DNA of 64,000 nucleotides, taken from positions 62,001-126,000 of the forward strand of contig NZ_JBEAAM010000007.1 in assembly GCF_040066175.1 (NCBI RefSeq), read 5' to 3'. Origin of the DNA: Solimonas sp040066175. GTDB taxonomy: Bacteria > Pseudomonadota > Gammaproteobacteria > Nevskiales > Nevskiaceae. Below the pieces are notes generated by a model. The model made no database searches. It was given only the letters and a program-made list of their open reading frames with translations, and was not told the origin of the DNA. A program made the translations under genes and the position numbers. Positions 23,768 to 33,230 of this stretch are shown here, piece by piece. Position 1 is the stretch's first letter. Each line of letters starts with the position of its first letter.

Positions 23768-24133
23768 ATGGCACGCATCATGATCGTCGATGACTCTCCG
23801 ACGGACGTCGAGAACCTGCGCAATCTCCTGACCAAGGCCGGGCATGCCGTGACCGACGCATCGTCCGGAGAAGCGGCGATCCCGCGGGTGCGCACCGAGA
23901 AGCCGGACGTGATCATCATGGACGTGGTCATGCCCGGCGTGAACGGCTTCCAGGCGACACGCACCCTGTCCAAGGATCCGGCGACCGCGCACATACCGGT
24001 CATCGTCGTCAGCAGCAAGAATCAGGAGACCGACCGCGTCTGGGCCCTGCGTCAGGGCGCGAAGGAATATCTGGTCAAACCGGTCAAGGAGGCGGACCTG
24101 CTGGCCAAGATCAACGCCGTGCTCGGCAAGTAG
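23768..24133 (+). CDS. pilH: PilH-like single-domain response regulator
   Basis: A 121-residue receiver-only protein with acidic pair D8-D9 (MIVDDSPTD), phospho-acceptor in VIIMDVVMPG (about D52), conserved S/T in VIVVSSK and K in YLVKPV. It is closest in appearance to PilH of the type IV pilus chemosensory (Chp/Pil) system, where it modulates the PilJ-ChpA phosphorelay and pilus retraction. A GGGGGCGA stretch precedes the ATG. It is followed after 40 bases by pilJ. No pilG, pilI or chpA lies next to them, which is unusual. Confidence 0.82.
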   Translation: MARIMIVDDSPTDVENLRNLLTKAGHAVTDASSGEAAIPRVRTEKPDVIIMDVVMPGVNGFQATRTLSKDPATAHIPVIVVSSKNQETDRVWALRQGAKEYLVKPVKEADLLAKINAVLGK

Positions 24134-24173
24134 GCGCGCAGATCACGGGCCGCAGGCATTCTCGGGGGGAGAC

Positions 24174-26156
24174 ATGGCGGAACCAAAGAGAGTCACCGGC
24201 AGCCGGCGCGAACTGGCGACGCTGATCGCCGCAGTGCTGCTGATCGTCGTCGCGATGGCCGGCTTCTACACCATCCAGCGCACCGGCACGCGCGACGAGA
24301 CCTGGATCGAGCTGGCGCGCACGATTTCCGGCGACATCGGCGAGGTGGTCAGCGTCGGCGAAACCGCCGCGCGCGGCGTGGCACCCGACTTCCTCACCCT
24401 GTCGTCCCGCGCCGAGGATCTCGATACCACCGTCAACACGCTCGCAGCCGGCGACCCCGACACCGGCATCCCCCCGGCACCGGCCGCCGCGCAGGGCGAG
24501 GTCGCCAAGGTCGGCGAGGCCTGGGGACAGATGAAGGCGATGGTGCAGACCATCGTCGAGGGCGAGGCCGCGTGGCGCGAGTCCGCCGACAGCATCCGCG
24601 CGATCACGCAGACCGTGCACGCCGATACCGGCGAGGACGTCTTCAAGATCTACGAACGCATCGCCGAAGGGCTGGGCGGACGCCCGGGACGCAATCCGGC
24701 CATCGCCCAGCTGGTCCGTCTCGAACGGCTCACCGGCACGGCGGCCGCCGTGCTCAGCCAGGGGCGCGATGCCGCCGCGACCGTGCAAAGACTGGCCGCG
24801 GAAGTCGCCGAGTTCGAGCAGACCAATCAGCAGCTGCGCGCAATCCCTGAAGTCGCCGCGCTGGCCCGCGACGCCGAGGAGCGCTTCGCGCCGATCAACG
24901 ACGGCATCGAGACACTCCGGCGCCACGGCGAGACGCTCGACAAGCTGCAGATCGCCGCCGGCCAGCTGCAGGGCAAGGCGACCGACGTGATCGCCACGGC
25001 CAAGGCACTCGAACAACGCCTGCTCGACACGCGCGTGCAGCAGGTGATCCTGCCGATCGTCGTCGCCGCTTCCGGCGGCCTGGCGATCGTGCTGCTGGTC
25101 GTGTTCATCGCCATCACGGTGCGCAACACGCGCACGCGCCTGCGCAATGCGGAGGAACGCGACGCCAAGCAGCAGCAGGCGATTCTGTCGCTGCTCGACG
25201 AAATCACCAATCTCGCCGACGGTGATCTGACCGTGGACGTGACCGTGACCGAAGACTTCACCGGCGCGATCGCGGACTCGATCAACTACACCGTGCAGAA
25301 CATGCGCAACCTGGTCGGCACGATCAACTCGACTTCGGTCGAAATTGCCAACGCCGCGACCAACACGCGCGACACGGCGATCCGCATGAACGAGGCGTCC
25401 GAACGTCAGGCCAAGGAAATCACCGCGGTGACGACGACGATCAACGCGACCTCGCAGTCGATGCAGCAGGTGGCCGCCAGCGCCGAGCAGCTCGCCCAGC
25501 AGGCGCAGCAGTCGGTGCAGATCGCGCACAACGGCGCCGAGACGGTGAACCGCACGATCCAGGGCATGACCTCGCTGCGCGAGCAGATCCAGGACACGTC
25601 CAAGCGCATCAAGCGCCTGGGCGAGTCGTCGCAGGAAATCGGCAACATCATCGAGTTCATCAACGACATCGCCGAACAGACCAACACGCTGGCACTCAAC
25701 GCGTCGATCCAGGCGGCGATGGCCGGCGAGGCGGGCCGCGGCTTCGCGGTAGTCGCCGACGAGGTGCAGCGTCTCGCCGAGCGCGCCGGCAACGCCACGC
25801 GCCAGGTCGAAACCCTGGTCAAGACGATTCAGGCCGACACCAACGAGGCGATCATCTCGATGGAGCGTTCGACGCAGAACGTGGTCGTCGGCGCGAAAAG
25901 CGCCGAAGAAGCCGGCCAGGCGCTGACCAAGGTCGAGGCGTCGTCTCAGGAGCTCGCCAAGCTCATCACGGATATTTCGTCGTCGGCCCGCAACCAGTCG
26001 GCGCAGGCGGTCAAGATCGCCGGCACCATGCAGGTCATCCGTGACATCGCCGTGCAGACCTCCGGCTCGGCCAGCCAGACGGCCAACGCGGTTCAGGAAC
26101 TGACCGTGCTCTCCGAGAAGCTGCGCGAATCGGTCGCCGGCTTCAAGCTGCCCTGA
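24174..26156 (+). CDS. pilJ: PilJ-like methyl-accepting chemoreceptor of type IV pili
   Basis: A 660-residue membrane chemoreceptor. It has TM1 at about 14-34 (LATLIAAVLLIVVAMAGFYT), a periplasmic helical domain of about 250 residues with two PilJ-type repeats, TM2 at about 293-314 (VILPIVVAASGGLAIVLLVVFI), a HAMP domain, and a cytoplasmic signalling hairpin whose tip reads EFINDIAEQTNTLALNASIQ, the CheA/CheW contact region. PilJ controls twitching motility and surface sensing. A GGGGGGA site precedes the ATG. It is paired only with pilH here. Confidence 0.9.
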   Translation: MAEPKRVTGSRRELATLIAAVLLIVVAMAGFYTIQRTGTRDETWIELARTISGDIGEVVSVGETAARGVAPDFLTLSSRAEDLDTTVNTLAAGDPDTGIPPAPAAAQGEVAKVGEAWGQMKAMVQTIVEGEAAWRESADSIRAITQTVHADTGEDVFKIYERIAEGLGGRPGRNPAIAQLVRLERLTGTAAAVLSQGRDAAATVQRLAAEVAEFEQTNQQLRAIPEVAALARDAEERFAPINDGIETLRRHGETLDKLQIAAGQLQGKATDVIATAKALEQRLLDTRVQQVILPIVVAASGGLAIVLLVVFIAITVRNTRTRLRNAEERDAKQQQAILSLLDEITNLADGDLTVDVTVTEDFTGAIADSINYTVQNMRNLVGTINSTSVEIANAATNTRDTAIRMNEASERQAKEITAVTTTINATSQSMQQVAASAEQLAQQAQQSVQIAHNGAETVNRTIQGMTSLREQIQDTSKRIKRLGESSQEIGNIIEFINDIAEQTNTLALNASIQAAMAGEAGRGFAVVADEVQRLAERAGNATRQVETLVKTIQADTNEAIISMERSTQNVVVGAKSAEEAGQALTKVEASSQELAKLITDISSSARNQSAQAVKIAGTMQVIRDIAVQTSGSASQTANAVQELTVLSEKLRESVAGFKLP

Positions 26157-26311
26157 GCCTCGCCGGCGGGTGCGGCGCCACCGGGCCGCACTCGCCCTGC
26201 GGCCACGCGCCCGGGGCGCTGCGCAACTTGCCTCGCTGCCCCCCCCTCCTTACCATTTGCGCTCCCTTGGGCCCGGCGCCTGCCGGACATCCCGCCATTT
26301 GAGGCACTTGC

Positions 26312-27964
26312 ATGACCTTTCAGGCCGATCTCGAAAAACTCTTTGGTCTCAAGACAGTCACGTACAAATACAACCTGACCAAGGACGATCTGTTTCACGA
26401 AGCCATCGCCAACGACCGCGGCCGCGTCCGGCGCGACGGTCCGTCCAACGAGCGCAAGGCGTATGCGACCAAGCTCGGCGTGAAAGGTCCGCTGGTCTAC
26501 TACACCGACCCCGACTGCACCGGCCGCCGCACCAAGGACACCTACGCGGTGAAGTGGCCGGAAGTCGCCGACCAGATCTGGTTCAAGGCTGACCTCAACC
26601 CCTACGATCCGGAAAAATACCAGGGCCTGCTCAAGCGCGTGGTCGAATACCTCAACGCCAGGCAGGCCTCGCTGTACGTACAAGACGTGTTCATGGGCTC
26701 GGACCCCGACTTCGCGGTGCCGTACCGCTTCGTCGGCGAGTACGCGACGCACGCGATGTTCGCGCACAACATGTTCCCCAAGGACCTGATCGGCGTGAAG
26801 GACGTCGCCGAGCGCCGCTGGACGATGCTCAACGTGCCGAGCTTCTTCTGCGAGCCGGAGCGTGACGGCTGCCGCGCCGAAGCCGCGATCGTCATCGACA
26901 CGCGCAACAAGATCTGCCTCGTCGCCGGCCGCGCCGACTACTGCGGCGTGGTCAAAAAGTCGATCTTCACCGTCGGCAACTTCCTGCTGCCGCTCGACGG
27001 CCGCCTGTCGATGCACTGCTCCGCGAACGTTGGTCCCAACGGCGATGGCGCGATCCTGTTCGGCCTGTCCGGCACCGGCAAGACCACGCTGTCCGCGGAT
27101 CCCGCGCGCCGCCTGATCGGCGACGACGAGACGATCTGGTCCGACAACGGCCTGTGCAACCTCGAGGACGGCTGCTACGCCAAGCTGATCAACCTCGACA
27201 AGGACGCCGAGCCGATCATCGCCGCGGCACTGTCCAAGCCGGGCACGATCATCGAGAACGTGCCGCCGCTGCCCGGCAAGAGGATGGAGGACTGCGATCC
27301 GCAGGAACTCGATCTCAACGACGACTCGATCGCCGAGAACACGCGCTTCAGCTATCCGCTGACCGCGAACCCGAACATCATGCCCAACGGCCGCGGCCCG
27401 CATCCGCAGACCATCGTGCTGCTGACCGCGGATGCCTTCGGCGTGCTGCCGCCGATCGCGATCCTCGAACCCAAGGACGTGATGTATCACTTCGTGTCCG
27501 GCTTCACGTCGCGCGTCGCCGGCACCGAGGTCGGCATCACCGAACCCACCCCGACCTTCTCGGCCTGCTTCGGCGGTCCGTTCATGGCGCACAAGCCCAA
27601 CGTCTATGCCAGGCTGCTCGCCGAGAAGATGGAACACCACCAGGCGCGCTGCATCCTGCTCAACACCGGCTGGCAGGGCGGCCCGTTCGGCGTCGGCAAG
27701 CGCATCTCGATCCGCATGACGCGCGCGCTGCTCAATGCGGCACTCAACGGCGACCTCGACAAGGTGCCGACCGAGACGCACCCGATCCTCAACCTGAAGA
27801 TGCCCAAGGAATGCCCGGGCGTGCCCAGCGAAATGCTCAACCCGCGCAACGGCTGGGCCGACAAGGCCGCCTACGACGCGCAGGCGATCAAGCTGCGCGA
27901 CATGTTCCGCGACAACTTCAAGAAGAAGGGCTTCGCGGCGTTCGGCATCGAAGAGCGGATCTAG
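26312..27964 (+). CDS. pckA: phosphoenolpyruvate carboxykinase (ATP)
   Basis: This 550-residue enzyme converts oxaloacetate and ATP to phosphoenolpyruvate and CO2, the entry step of gluconeogenesis. The P-loop GLSGTGKT is at 251-258, followed by TLSADP, which marks the ATP type (the GTP type has a different kinase loop). Other signatures are SMHCSANVG, YHFVSGFTSRVAGTE and NTGWQGGPFGVGKRI. It is preceded by a 155-base gap with no clear promoter and followed by a GGGAATCGGG inverted repeat that may end the transcript or stabilise it. Confidence 0.95.
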   Translation: MTFQADLEKLFGLKTVTYKYNLTKDDLFHEAIANDRGRVRRDGPSNERKAYATKLGVKGPLVYYTDPDCTGRRTKDTYAVKWPEVADQIWFKADLNPYDPEKYQGLLKRVVEYLNARQASLYVQDVFMGSDPDFAVPYRFVGEYATHAMFAHNMFPKDLIGVKDVAERRWTMLNVPSFFCEPERDGCRAEAAIVIDTRNKICLVAGRADYCGVVKKSIFTVGNFLLPLDGRLSMHCSANVGPNGDGAILFGLSGTGKTTLSADPARRLIGDDETIWSDNGLCNLEDGCYAKLINLDKDAEPIIAAALSKPGTIIENVPPLPGKRMEDCDPQELDLNDDSIAENTRFSYPLTANPNIMPNGRGPHPQTIVLLTADAFGVLPPIAILEPKDVMYHFVSGFTSRVAGTEVGITEPTPTFSACFGGPFMAHKPNVYARLLAEKMEHHQARCILLNTGWQGGPFGVGKRISIRMTRALLNAALNGDLDKVPTETHPILNLKMPKECPGVPSEMLNPRNGWADKAAYDAQAIKLRDMFRDNFKKKGFAAFGIEERI

Positions 27965-27969
27965 AACAC

Positions 27970-28052
27970 CGGGAATCGGGAGTCGGGAAGCGCGACAGGG
28001 CATAGACGCCGCCACGCTTCGGCGATTCCCGATTCTCCGTTCCCGATTCCCG
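27970..28052. repeat. GGGAATCGGGA-type intergenic inverted repeat
   Basis: CGGGAATCGGGA (27970-27981) and its exact reverse complement (28041-28052) flank about 59 bases that carry further partial copies (GGGAGTCGGGAA; CGATTCCCGATTCTCC). The element fills the gap between pckA and the next gene and ends two bases before that gene's ATG. Related sequence occurs at 36358-36388 and 40269-40282. Confidence 0.8.
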
Positions 28053-28053
28053 C

Positions 28054-28680
28054 ATGTCCGTCAAGCGCATCTTCTGCATCGGCAAGAACTACGCGGAGCA
28101 CGTCCAGGAACTCGCCCATCTCGGGCATGCACCCGACGGGGACTGCGTCGTCTTCATGAAGCCGGCCAGCTGCATCGTGCCGGAGGGCGAGCTGATTCCG
28201 CTGCCGCGCAACCGCGGCAGCATCCATCACGAGGCCGAGCTGGTCGTGCAGCTCACTGGCGGCGGCCGCGACATTCCGATCGACGAGGCGCTGGACTGCG
28301 TCGCCGGGCTGACGCTGGGCCTGGACCTGACGCTGCGCGAGCTGCAGACCGAGCTGAAGAACAAGGGCAAGCCCTGGGAACTGGCCAAGGCCTTCGACGG
28401 CGCCGCGCCGCTCGGCGATTTCAAGCCCTACCTCGACCAGGACCTGCAGGCGATCGCGTTCACCTGCCACGTCAACGGCAGCCTGCGCCAGCATGGCCAC
28501 ACGAAGGACATGCTGTTCTCCGTCGCACGGCAGATCCACATCCTGTCGCAGACCTGGGCACTACTGCCCGGCGACGTGATCTACACCGGCACGCCCCAGG
28601 GCGTCGGTCCGCTGCAGCCGGGCGATCACGTCGTGCTGGAGAGCCCGGCGATCGGCCGCTTCGAGTGGCGCTGCACCTGA
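28054..28680 (+). CDS. fumarylacetoacetate hydrolase-family protein
   Basis: The 208-residue single-domain FAH-fold protein has the metal-binding motif in SIHHEAELVV (E and E) with the partner acidic residue in LTLGLDLTLRELQ, and the C-terminal GDVIYTGTPQGVGPLQPGD. The family includes acylpyruvases, oxaloacetate decarboxylases and related C-C hydrolases, and the exact substrate cannot be read from sequence. It starts two bases after the repeat element and is followed by an MFS permease after 10 bases. Confidence 0.85.
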   Translation: MSVKRIFCIGKNYAEHVQELAHLGHAPDGDCVVFMKPASCIVPEGELIPLPRNRGSIHHEAELVVQLTGGGRDIPIDEALDCVAGLTLGLDLTLRELQTELKNKGKPWELAKAFDGAAPLGDFKPYLDQDLQAIAFTCHVNGSLRQHGHTKDMLFSVARQIHILSQTWALLPGDVIYTGTPQGVGPLQPGDHVVLESPAIGRFEWRCT

Positions 28681-28690
28681 AGGCGCGCCG

Positions 28691-29911
28691 ATGAGCCGCG
28701 GCCATCGCTGGCTGCTGCTGGCAGCACTCTACCTCGCGCAGGGCCTGCCCTACGGCTTCTTCACGCAGGCGCTGCCGGTGCTGCTGCGCGAGCAGGGGCT
28801 GTCGCTCAAGGCGATCGGCGCGACCAGCCTGCTGTACCTGCCGTGGGCGCTGAAATTCCTGTGGGCACCCCTGGTGGATGGCCACGGCACGCGCCGCGAC
28901 TGGCTGCTGCCGCTGCAGGTCGCCTCGACGCTGGCCGCTGCGGCGCTGGCACTGGCCGACATCGGCAGCGGCCTGGGCTGGCTGTTCGCCGCGGTCCTGC
29001 TGTTCAACCTGCTGACCGCGACGCAGGACATCGCCACCGACGGCCTGGCCGTGAACCTGCTCGGGCCACGTGAGCGCGGACTGGGCAACGGCATCCAGGT
29101 CGGCGCCTACCGCGTCGGCATGATGCTCGGCGGCGGCTTGCTGCTGTGGCTGTTCGCGCGCCACGGCTGGACCGCGATGGCGCTGGTGATGGCCGCGATG
29201 CTCGCGCTCACGATCGTGCCGGTACTCGGCCTGCGCGAAGCCGGCCGGCCACGACCGCCGCCGGCATCGCTGCGCGATGAACTGGCGCGCGGCTGGGCGC
29301 AACGCCTGCGCCGGCCTGGCCTCGCCGCCTTCATCGGCCTGATCGGCCTGTACAAGCTCGGCGACTCGATGGGCGCCGCGATGGTCGGACCGTTCATGCA
29401 CGATGCCGGCATGAGCAAGGAGCTGATCGCCTGGGTCAAGGGCACGCTCGGCTCGGCCGCGGCACTGGCCGGCGCCGGGCTCGGCGCGCTGTACGCCTGG
29501 CGCGCCGGCCGCCGCAGCGCGCTGCTGTACTGCGGCCTCGCCCAGACCGCGAGCCTGCTGCCCTACGCACTCGCCGCCGCCGGCGTCGGCGGGCACGGCC
29601 TGATCGCCGCGGGCTGCATCGCCGAGCACGTCCTCGGCGGCATGGCCACGGTCGCGCTGTTCACGCTGATGATGGACGCCTCCGAACCTGCGCATGCGGG
29701 CACGGACTACACGCTGCTGGCCTGCGCGCTGGTGCTCGTTCAAGGCGCGGCCTCGATCCTCGCCGGCCTGGTCGCCGATGCCGGCGGCTATGCGCTGCTG
29801 TTCGTGCTCGGCCTGGGCCTGTCCGGGCTCGGTTGCCTGGCACTCGTGCAGGCCCTCGACCGCGGACATGGGCCGCGGCGGCTGGCCGAAGTCTGGCCGC
29901 CGCGGGCATGA
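28691..29911 (+). CDS. MFS transporter, AmpG/PAT-like
   Basis: The 406-residue, roughly 12-helix protein starts LLLAALYLAQGLPYGFFTQALPVLLREQG and LPWALKFLWAPLVDGHG, typical of the AmpG/PAT branch of the major facilitator superfamily, whose members move muropeptides or acetyl-CoA. The loop TATQDIATDGLAVNLL is also characteristic. It lies 10 bases after the FAH gene and is probably in the same operon. The substrate is not known; AmpG-type muropeptide import is one possibility. Confidence 0.82.
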   Translation: MSRGHRWLLLAALYLAQGLPYGFFTQALPVLLREQGLSLKAIGATSLLYLPWALKFLWAPLVDGHGTRRDWLLPLQVASTLAAAALALADIGSGLGWLFAAVLLFNLLTATQDIATDGLAVNLLGPRERGLGNGIQVGAYRVGMMLGGGLLLWLFARHGWTAMALVMAAMLALTIVPVLGLREAGRPRPPPASLRDELARGWAQRLRRPGLAAFIGLIGLYKLGDSMGAAMVGPFMHDAGMSKELIAWVKGTLGSAAALAGAGLGALYAWRAGRRSALLYCGLAQTASLLPYALAAAGVGGHGLIAAGCIAEHVLGGMATVALFTLMMDASEPAHAGTDYTLLACALVLVQGAASILAGLVADAGGYALLFVLGLGLSGLGCLALVQALDRGHGPRRLAEVWPPRA

Positions 29912-29993
29912 GCTTAGAGCGATTCGCGAGGCCAACGGCGTCCCGCTGCCCGATGCTGGTATCTTTCGCGCCGTTTGCCACGCTCGAAAACTC

Positions 29994-31766
29994 ATGGAAC
30001 TGAATGCCTGGATCACGCTCGGTGTCCTGGGTCTGACCCTCGCGCTGCTGGTCTCCGACAAGCTCGCCGCGGAGCTGGTGTTGCTGCTGGCGATGCTGAT
30101 CCTGCTGGCGCTGGGCGTGCTCGACCCCAAGCAGGCGCTGGCCGGCTTCGCCAACGAAGGCATGATCACGGTCGCGGCGATGTACGTCGTCGCCGCCGGG
30201 CTGCGCGACACCGGCGCCATCGACCTGATCGTGCAGCGCCTGCTCGGTCAGCCGCGCTCGACCGCGAGCGCGCAGCTGCGCGTGATCGCGCCGACCATCG
30301 GCCTGTCCGCCTTCATCAACAACACGCCGGTGGTCGCCGCCTTCCTGCCGGCGATCCTGGCCTGGGCCAAGCGCAACAAGCTCACCGCGTCGAAGCTGCT
30401 GATTCCGCTGAGCTACGCGGCGATCCTCGGCGGCACCTGCACGCTGATCGGCACTTCGACCAATCTGGTCGTCAACGGCCTGTGGAGCGGCGATGGTCAC
30501 GCCGGCCTGGGCATGTTCGAGATCGCCTGGGTCGGCGTGCCGAGCGCGCTCGCCGGCACGCTGTACCTGATGACCATCGGCCGCCGCCTGCTGCCTGAGC
30601 GCAAGACCGGCACCAGCGCGTTCGAGAATCCGCGCGAATACACCGTCGAGATGATCGTCGAACCGGCCGGGCCGCTGGTCGGGCACACCATCGCCGAAGC
30701 CGGGCTGCGCCACCTCGGCCGGCTGTTCCTCGTCGAGATCGAGCGCGAGGGCCGCATCATTCCGGCGGTCGGTTCGAGCGAGCGCCTGCTCGCCGACGAT
30801 CGCCTGGTGTTCGCCGGCGACGTCGATGCCATCGTCGAACTGCAGCGCATCCGCGGCCTGCGCGCCCCGCTCAACGGCGACGCGGCGATCAGCAAGCAGG
30901 CGCCGGAGCGCAAGCTGGTCGAGGTGGTGATCTCGACACGCTGCCCGCTGATCAACCAGACCCTGCGCGACAGCCGCTTCCACACCTATTACGGCGCCGC
31001 GGTCGTCGCCGTCGCGCGCGACGGCCAGCGCGTGCGCGGCGGCCTGGGCGACGTCGTGCTCAAGCCGGCCGACACGCTGTTGCTGGAAGCGCGTCCGGTC
31101 TGGGTGGAACGCCACCGCCATTCACCGGACTTCCTGCTGGTCAGCGACGTCGCCGACTCCGAAGTGCCGCGCTTCGACCGCGCGCTGCGCGCCTGGGGCG
31201 TGCTCGCCGCGGTGATCGTCGCCGCCACCGTCGGCTGGCTGCCGATGGTCACCGCCGCGCTGCTCGGCGCGGCGGCCACGCTGGCGCTGGGCTGCGTCAG
31301 CCTGGGCGCCGCGCGCCGCAGCATCGACACCCAGGTGCTGCTGGTGATCGCGTGCTCGTTCGCGCTCGGCAAGGCGCTGGAGATCACCGGCGCCGCGGCC
31401 TCGATCGCACGGCTGCTGCTGGCGATCCCCGGCGACAATCCCTGGTTCGTGCTGGCGCTGGCCTACCTGATGACGATGCTGCTGACCGAGATGATCACCA
31501 ACAACGCCGCCGCGGTGCTGATGTATCCGATCTGCATGGCGGCGGCGCAATCGCTCGGCGTCAGCCCGCTGCCGTTCGTGTTCGCCGTGATGATGGCGGC
31601 GTCGGCGAGCTTCTCGACCCCACTGGGCTACCAGACCAACCTGATGGTGTTCGGCCCCGGCGGCTACCGCTTCACCGACTTCCTCAGGGTCGGCATTCCG
31701 CTGCAGATCCTGCTGTGGGCCGTGGCGGTGGCGGTCATCCCGCTGGTCTGGCCGTTCCAACCGTGA
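29994..31766 (+). CDS. SLC13/DASS-type anion permease with two RCK_C (TrkA-C) domains
   Basis: A 590-residue membrane protein with two halves of hydrophobic helices separated by two cytoplasmic TrkA-C domains (about 215-290 and 305-370; GHTIAEAGLRHLGRLFLVEIEREG, NQTLRDSRFHTYYGAAVVAVARDG). The signature substrate/Na+ hairpins are FINNTPVVAAFLPAI and MITNNAAAVLMYPI. This is the layout of putative sulfate or dicarboxylate transporters of the SLC13 family. ATG 29994 begins just before the first helix. Substrate unknown. Confidence 0.85.
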   Translation: MELNAWITLGVLGLTLALLVSDKLAAELVLLLAMLILLALGVLDPKQALAGFANEGMITVAAMYVVAAGLRDTGAIDLIVQRLLGQPRSTASAQLRVIAPTIGLSAFINNTPVVAAFLPAILAWAKRNKLTASKLLIPLSYAAILGGTCTLIGTSTNLVVNGLWSGDGHAGLGMFEIAWVGVPSALAGTLYLMTIGRRLLPERKTGTSAFENPREYTVEMIVEPAGPLVGHTIAEAGLRHLGRLFLVEIEREGRIIPAVGSSERLLADDRLVFAGDVDAIVELQRIRGLRAPLNGDAAISKQAPERKLVEVVISTRCPLINQTLRDSRFHTYYGAAVVAVARDGQRVRGGLGDVVLKPADTLLLEARPVWVERHRHSPDFLLVSDVADSEVPRFDRALRAWGVLAAVIVAATVGWLPMVTAALLGAAATLALGCVSLGAARRSIDTQVLLVIACSFALGKALEITGAAASIARLLLAIPGDNPWFVLALAYLMTMLLTEMITNNAAAVLMYPICMAAAQSLGVSPLPFVFAVMMAASASFSTPLGYQTNLMVFGPGGYRFTDFLRVGIPLQILLWAVAVAVIPLVWPFQP

Positions 31767-31772
31767 GGCGGA

Positions 31773-33173
31773 TCAGCGTCCCTTGACCTTGGCCATCAGC
31801 CGCCGCTTCTTCTTGATCTGGCGCGCGGTCAGCTCGTTCTTCTTGTCCTTGTAGGGGTTGTCGCCGGTCTTGAAGCTGAGCAGCAGCGGCACGCCGGTGA
31901 GCTTGAAGGCTTCACGAAAGCGATTGGCGAGATAGCGCTTGTAGGCCAGCGGCAGCTTGTCGGTCTGGTTGCCGTGCACGACGATGCGCGGCGGATTGCG
32001 CCCGCCCTGGTGGGCGTAGCGCAGCTTGATGCGGCGCCCCAGCACCGCCGGCGGCTGGTGCGCGGCCACCGCCTGTTCGAGCACGCGGTTGACCTCTCCG
32101 GTCGGCAGCTCGCGCATCGTGGACTCGTAGGCCGCGTGCACGTGCTCCATCAGCTCGCCCAGGCCGGAGCCATGGCGCGCCGAGATGAACACCACCGGCG
32201 CATAGTCCAGGAACGGCAGCTTGAGGCTGACCTGATAGCGCACCTGCTCGCGCTCGTCGGGTGCCAGCCGGTCCCATTTGTTGACGGCCAGCACCAGCGC
32301 GCGGCCGCGCTGCGCGACCAGGCCCATCAGGCGTGCGTCCTGCTCGCCGATGTCGCCCTGCGCATCGACCACGGCGATGACGACATGCGCATTCTCGATC
32401 GCCTGCAGCGTCTTGACGATGGACAGCTTCTCGACGCCTTCCCAGACCCGTGCACGGCGGCGCACGCCGGCGGTATCGATCAGCCGGTAAGGATGCCCGT
32501 CGTACTCGAACGGCACGGTGATGGCGTCGCGCGTCGTGCCGGGGACGTCGGCCGCGAGCAGGCGTTCCTCGCCGATCAGCCGGTTGACCAGCGTGGACTT
32601 GCCGACGTTGGGGCGGCCGATGATCGCCACACGCACCGTGCCATCGTCGGGCTGCTCGTCGGCGTCCACCGCCGGCAGATCCCTGAGCACCGTGCGCAGC
32701 AGCGCCGCGACACCCTGCCCATGCTCGGCGGAGATCGTCCGCGGCTCGCCCAGACCGAGGCCGAAGAAATCCGCCGCGGCGTTCGCCGGCAGCTGGCCTT
32801 CGGCCTTGTTGACGACCAGCGTCATCGGCTTGCCGCGCTTGCGCAGCTCGCGCGCGATGGCCACGTCCGCCGGCGTGCAGCCGGCCAGGGCATCGACGAC
32901 CAGCAGGATGTGATCGGCCTCGTCCAGCGCCATGCGCGCCTGGTCCTCGGCCAGTTCGGCGAGCGGATCGCGCGATTCCGGCATCAGCCCGCCGGTATCG
33001 ACGACGACGAAGCCGTGCCGCTCGAAACGGGCGGTGCCGTACTGGCGGTCGCGCGTCAATCCCGGCAGATCGGCGACCAGCGCGTCGCGCGTGCCAGTGA
33101 GCCGGTTGAAGAGGGTCGATTTGCCGACGTTGGGTCGGCCGACGAGCACGATCGTCGGGAGGCGCTGGGTCAT
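31773..33173 (-). CDS. der: ribosome biogenesis GTPase Der (EngA)
   Basis: The 466-residue protein has two tandem G domains, each with GRPNVGKSTL (about 10-19 and 188-197), switch regions TRDRQYG and TRDAITV, and NKxD-type motifs (NKAEG in the first, NKWD in the second), then a KH-like C-terminal domain and a basic tail. Der acts in 50S subunit assembly. The first-domain motif NKAE differs from the usual NKxD, a variant seen in some relatives. It lies downstream of bamB, but an intrinsic terminator (33182-33208) separates them, so der probably has its own promoter or depends on readthrough. Confidence 0.95.
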   Translation of the reverse strand: MTQRLPTIVLVGRPNVGKSTLFNRLTGTRDALVADLPGLTRDRQYGTARFERHGFVVVDTGGLMPESRDPLAELAEDQARMALDEADHILLVVDALAGCTPADVAIARELRKRGKPMTLVVNKAEGQLPANAAADFFGLGLGEPRTISAEHGQGVAALLRTVLRDLPAVDADEQPDDGTVRVAIIGRPNVGKSTLVNRLIGEERLLAADVPGTTRDAITVPFEYDGHPYRLIDTAGVRRRARVWEGVEKLSIVKTLQAIENAHVVIAVVDAQGDIGEQDARLMGLVAQRGRALVLAVNKWDRLAPDEREQVRYQVSLKLPFLDYAPVVFISARHGSGLGELMEHVHAAYESTMRELPTGEVNRVLEQAVAAHQPPAVLGRRIKLRYAHQGGRNPPRIVVHGNQTDKLPLAYKRYLANRFREAFKLTGVPLLLSFKTGDNPYKDKKNELTARQIKKKRRLMAKVKGR

Positions 33174-33181
33174 GGCTGGAC

Positions 33182-33208
33182 GAAAAAGGCGGGCCGCGGC
33201 CCGCCTTC
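33182..33208 (-). terminator. intrinsic terminator between bamB and der
   Basis: A 22-bp perfect palindrome (33186-33207; arms AAGGCGGGCC/GGCCCGCCTT around GC) is followed on the minus strand by five T residues. It sits just after the bamB stop and nine bases before the der ATG, and should end much of the long upstream operon. Confidence 0.85.
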
Positions 33209-33230
33209 GACTGTACGCAAGCGTGCCACC

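Noticed and set aside
26157..26311. A small gene in the gap before pckA
   Set aside because: No frame with start, ribosome site and protein-like composition; I see nothing beyond a C-rich stretch.
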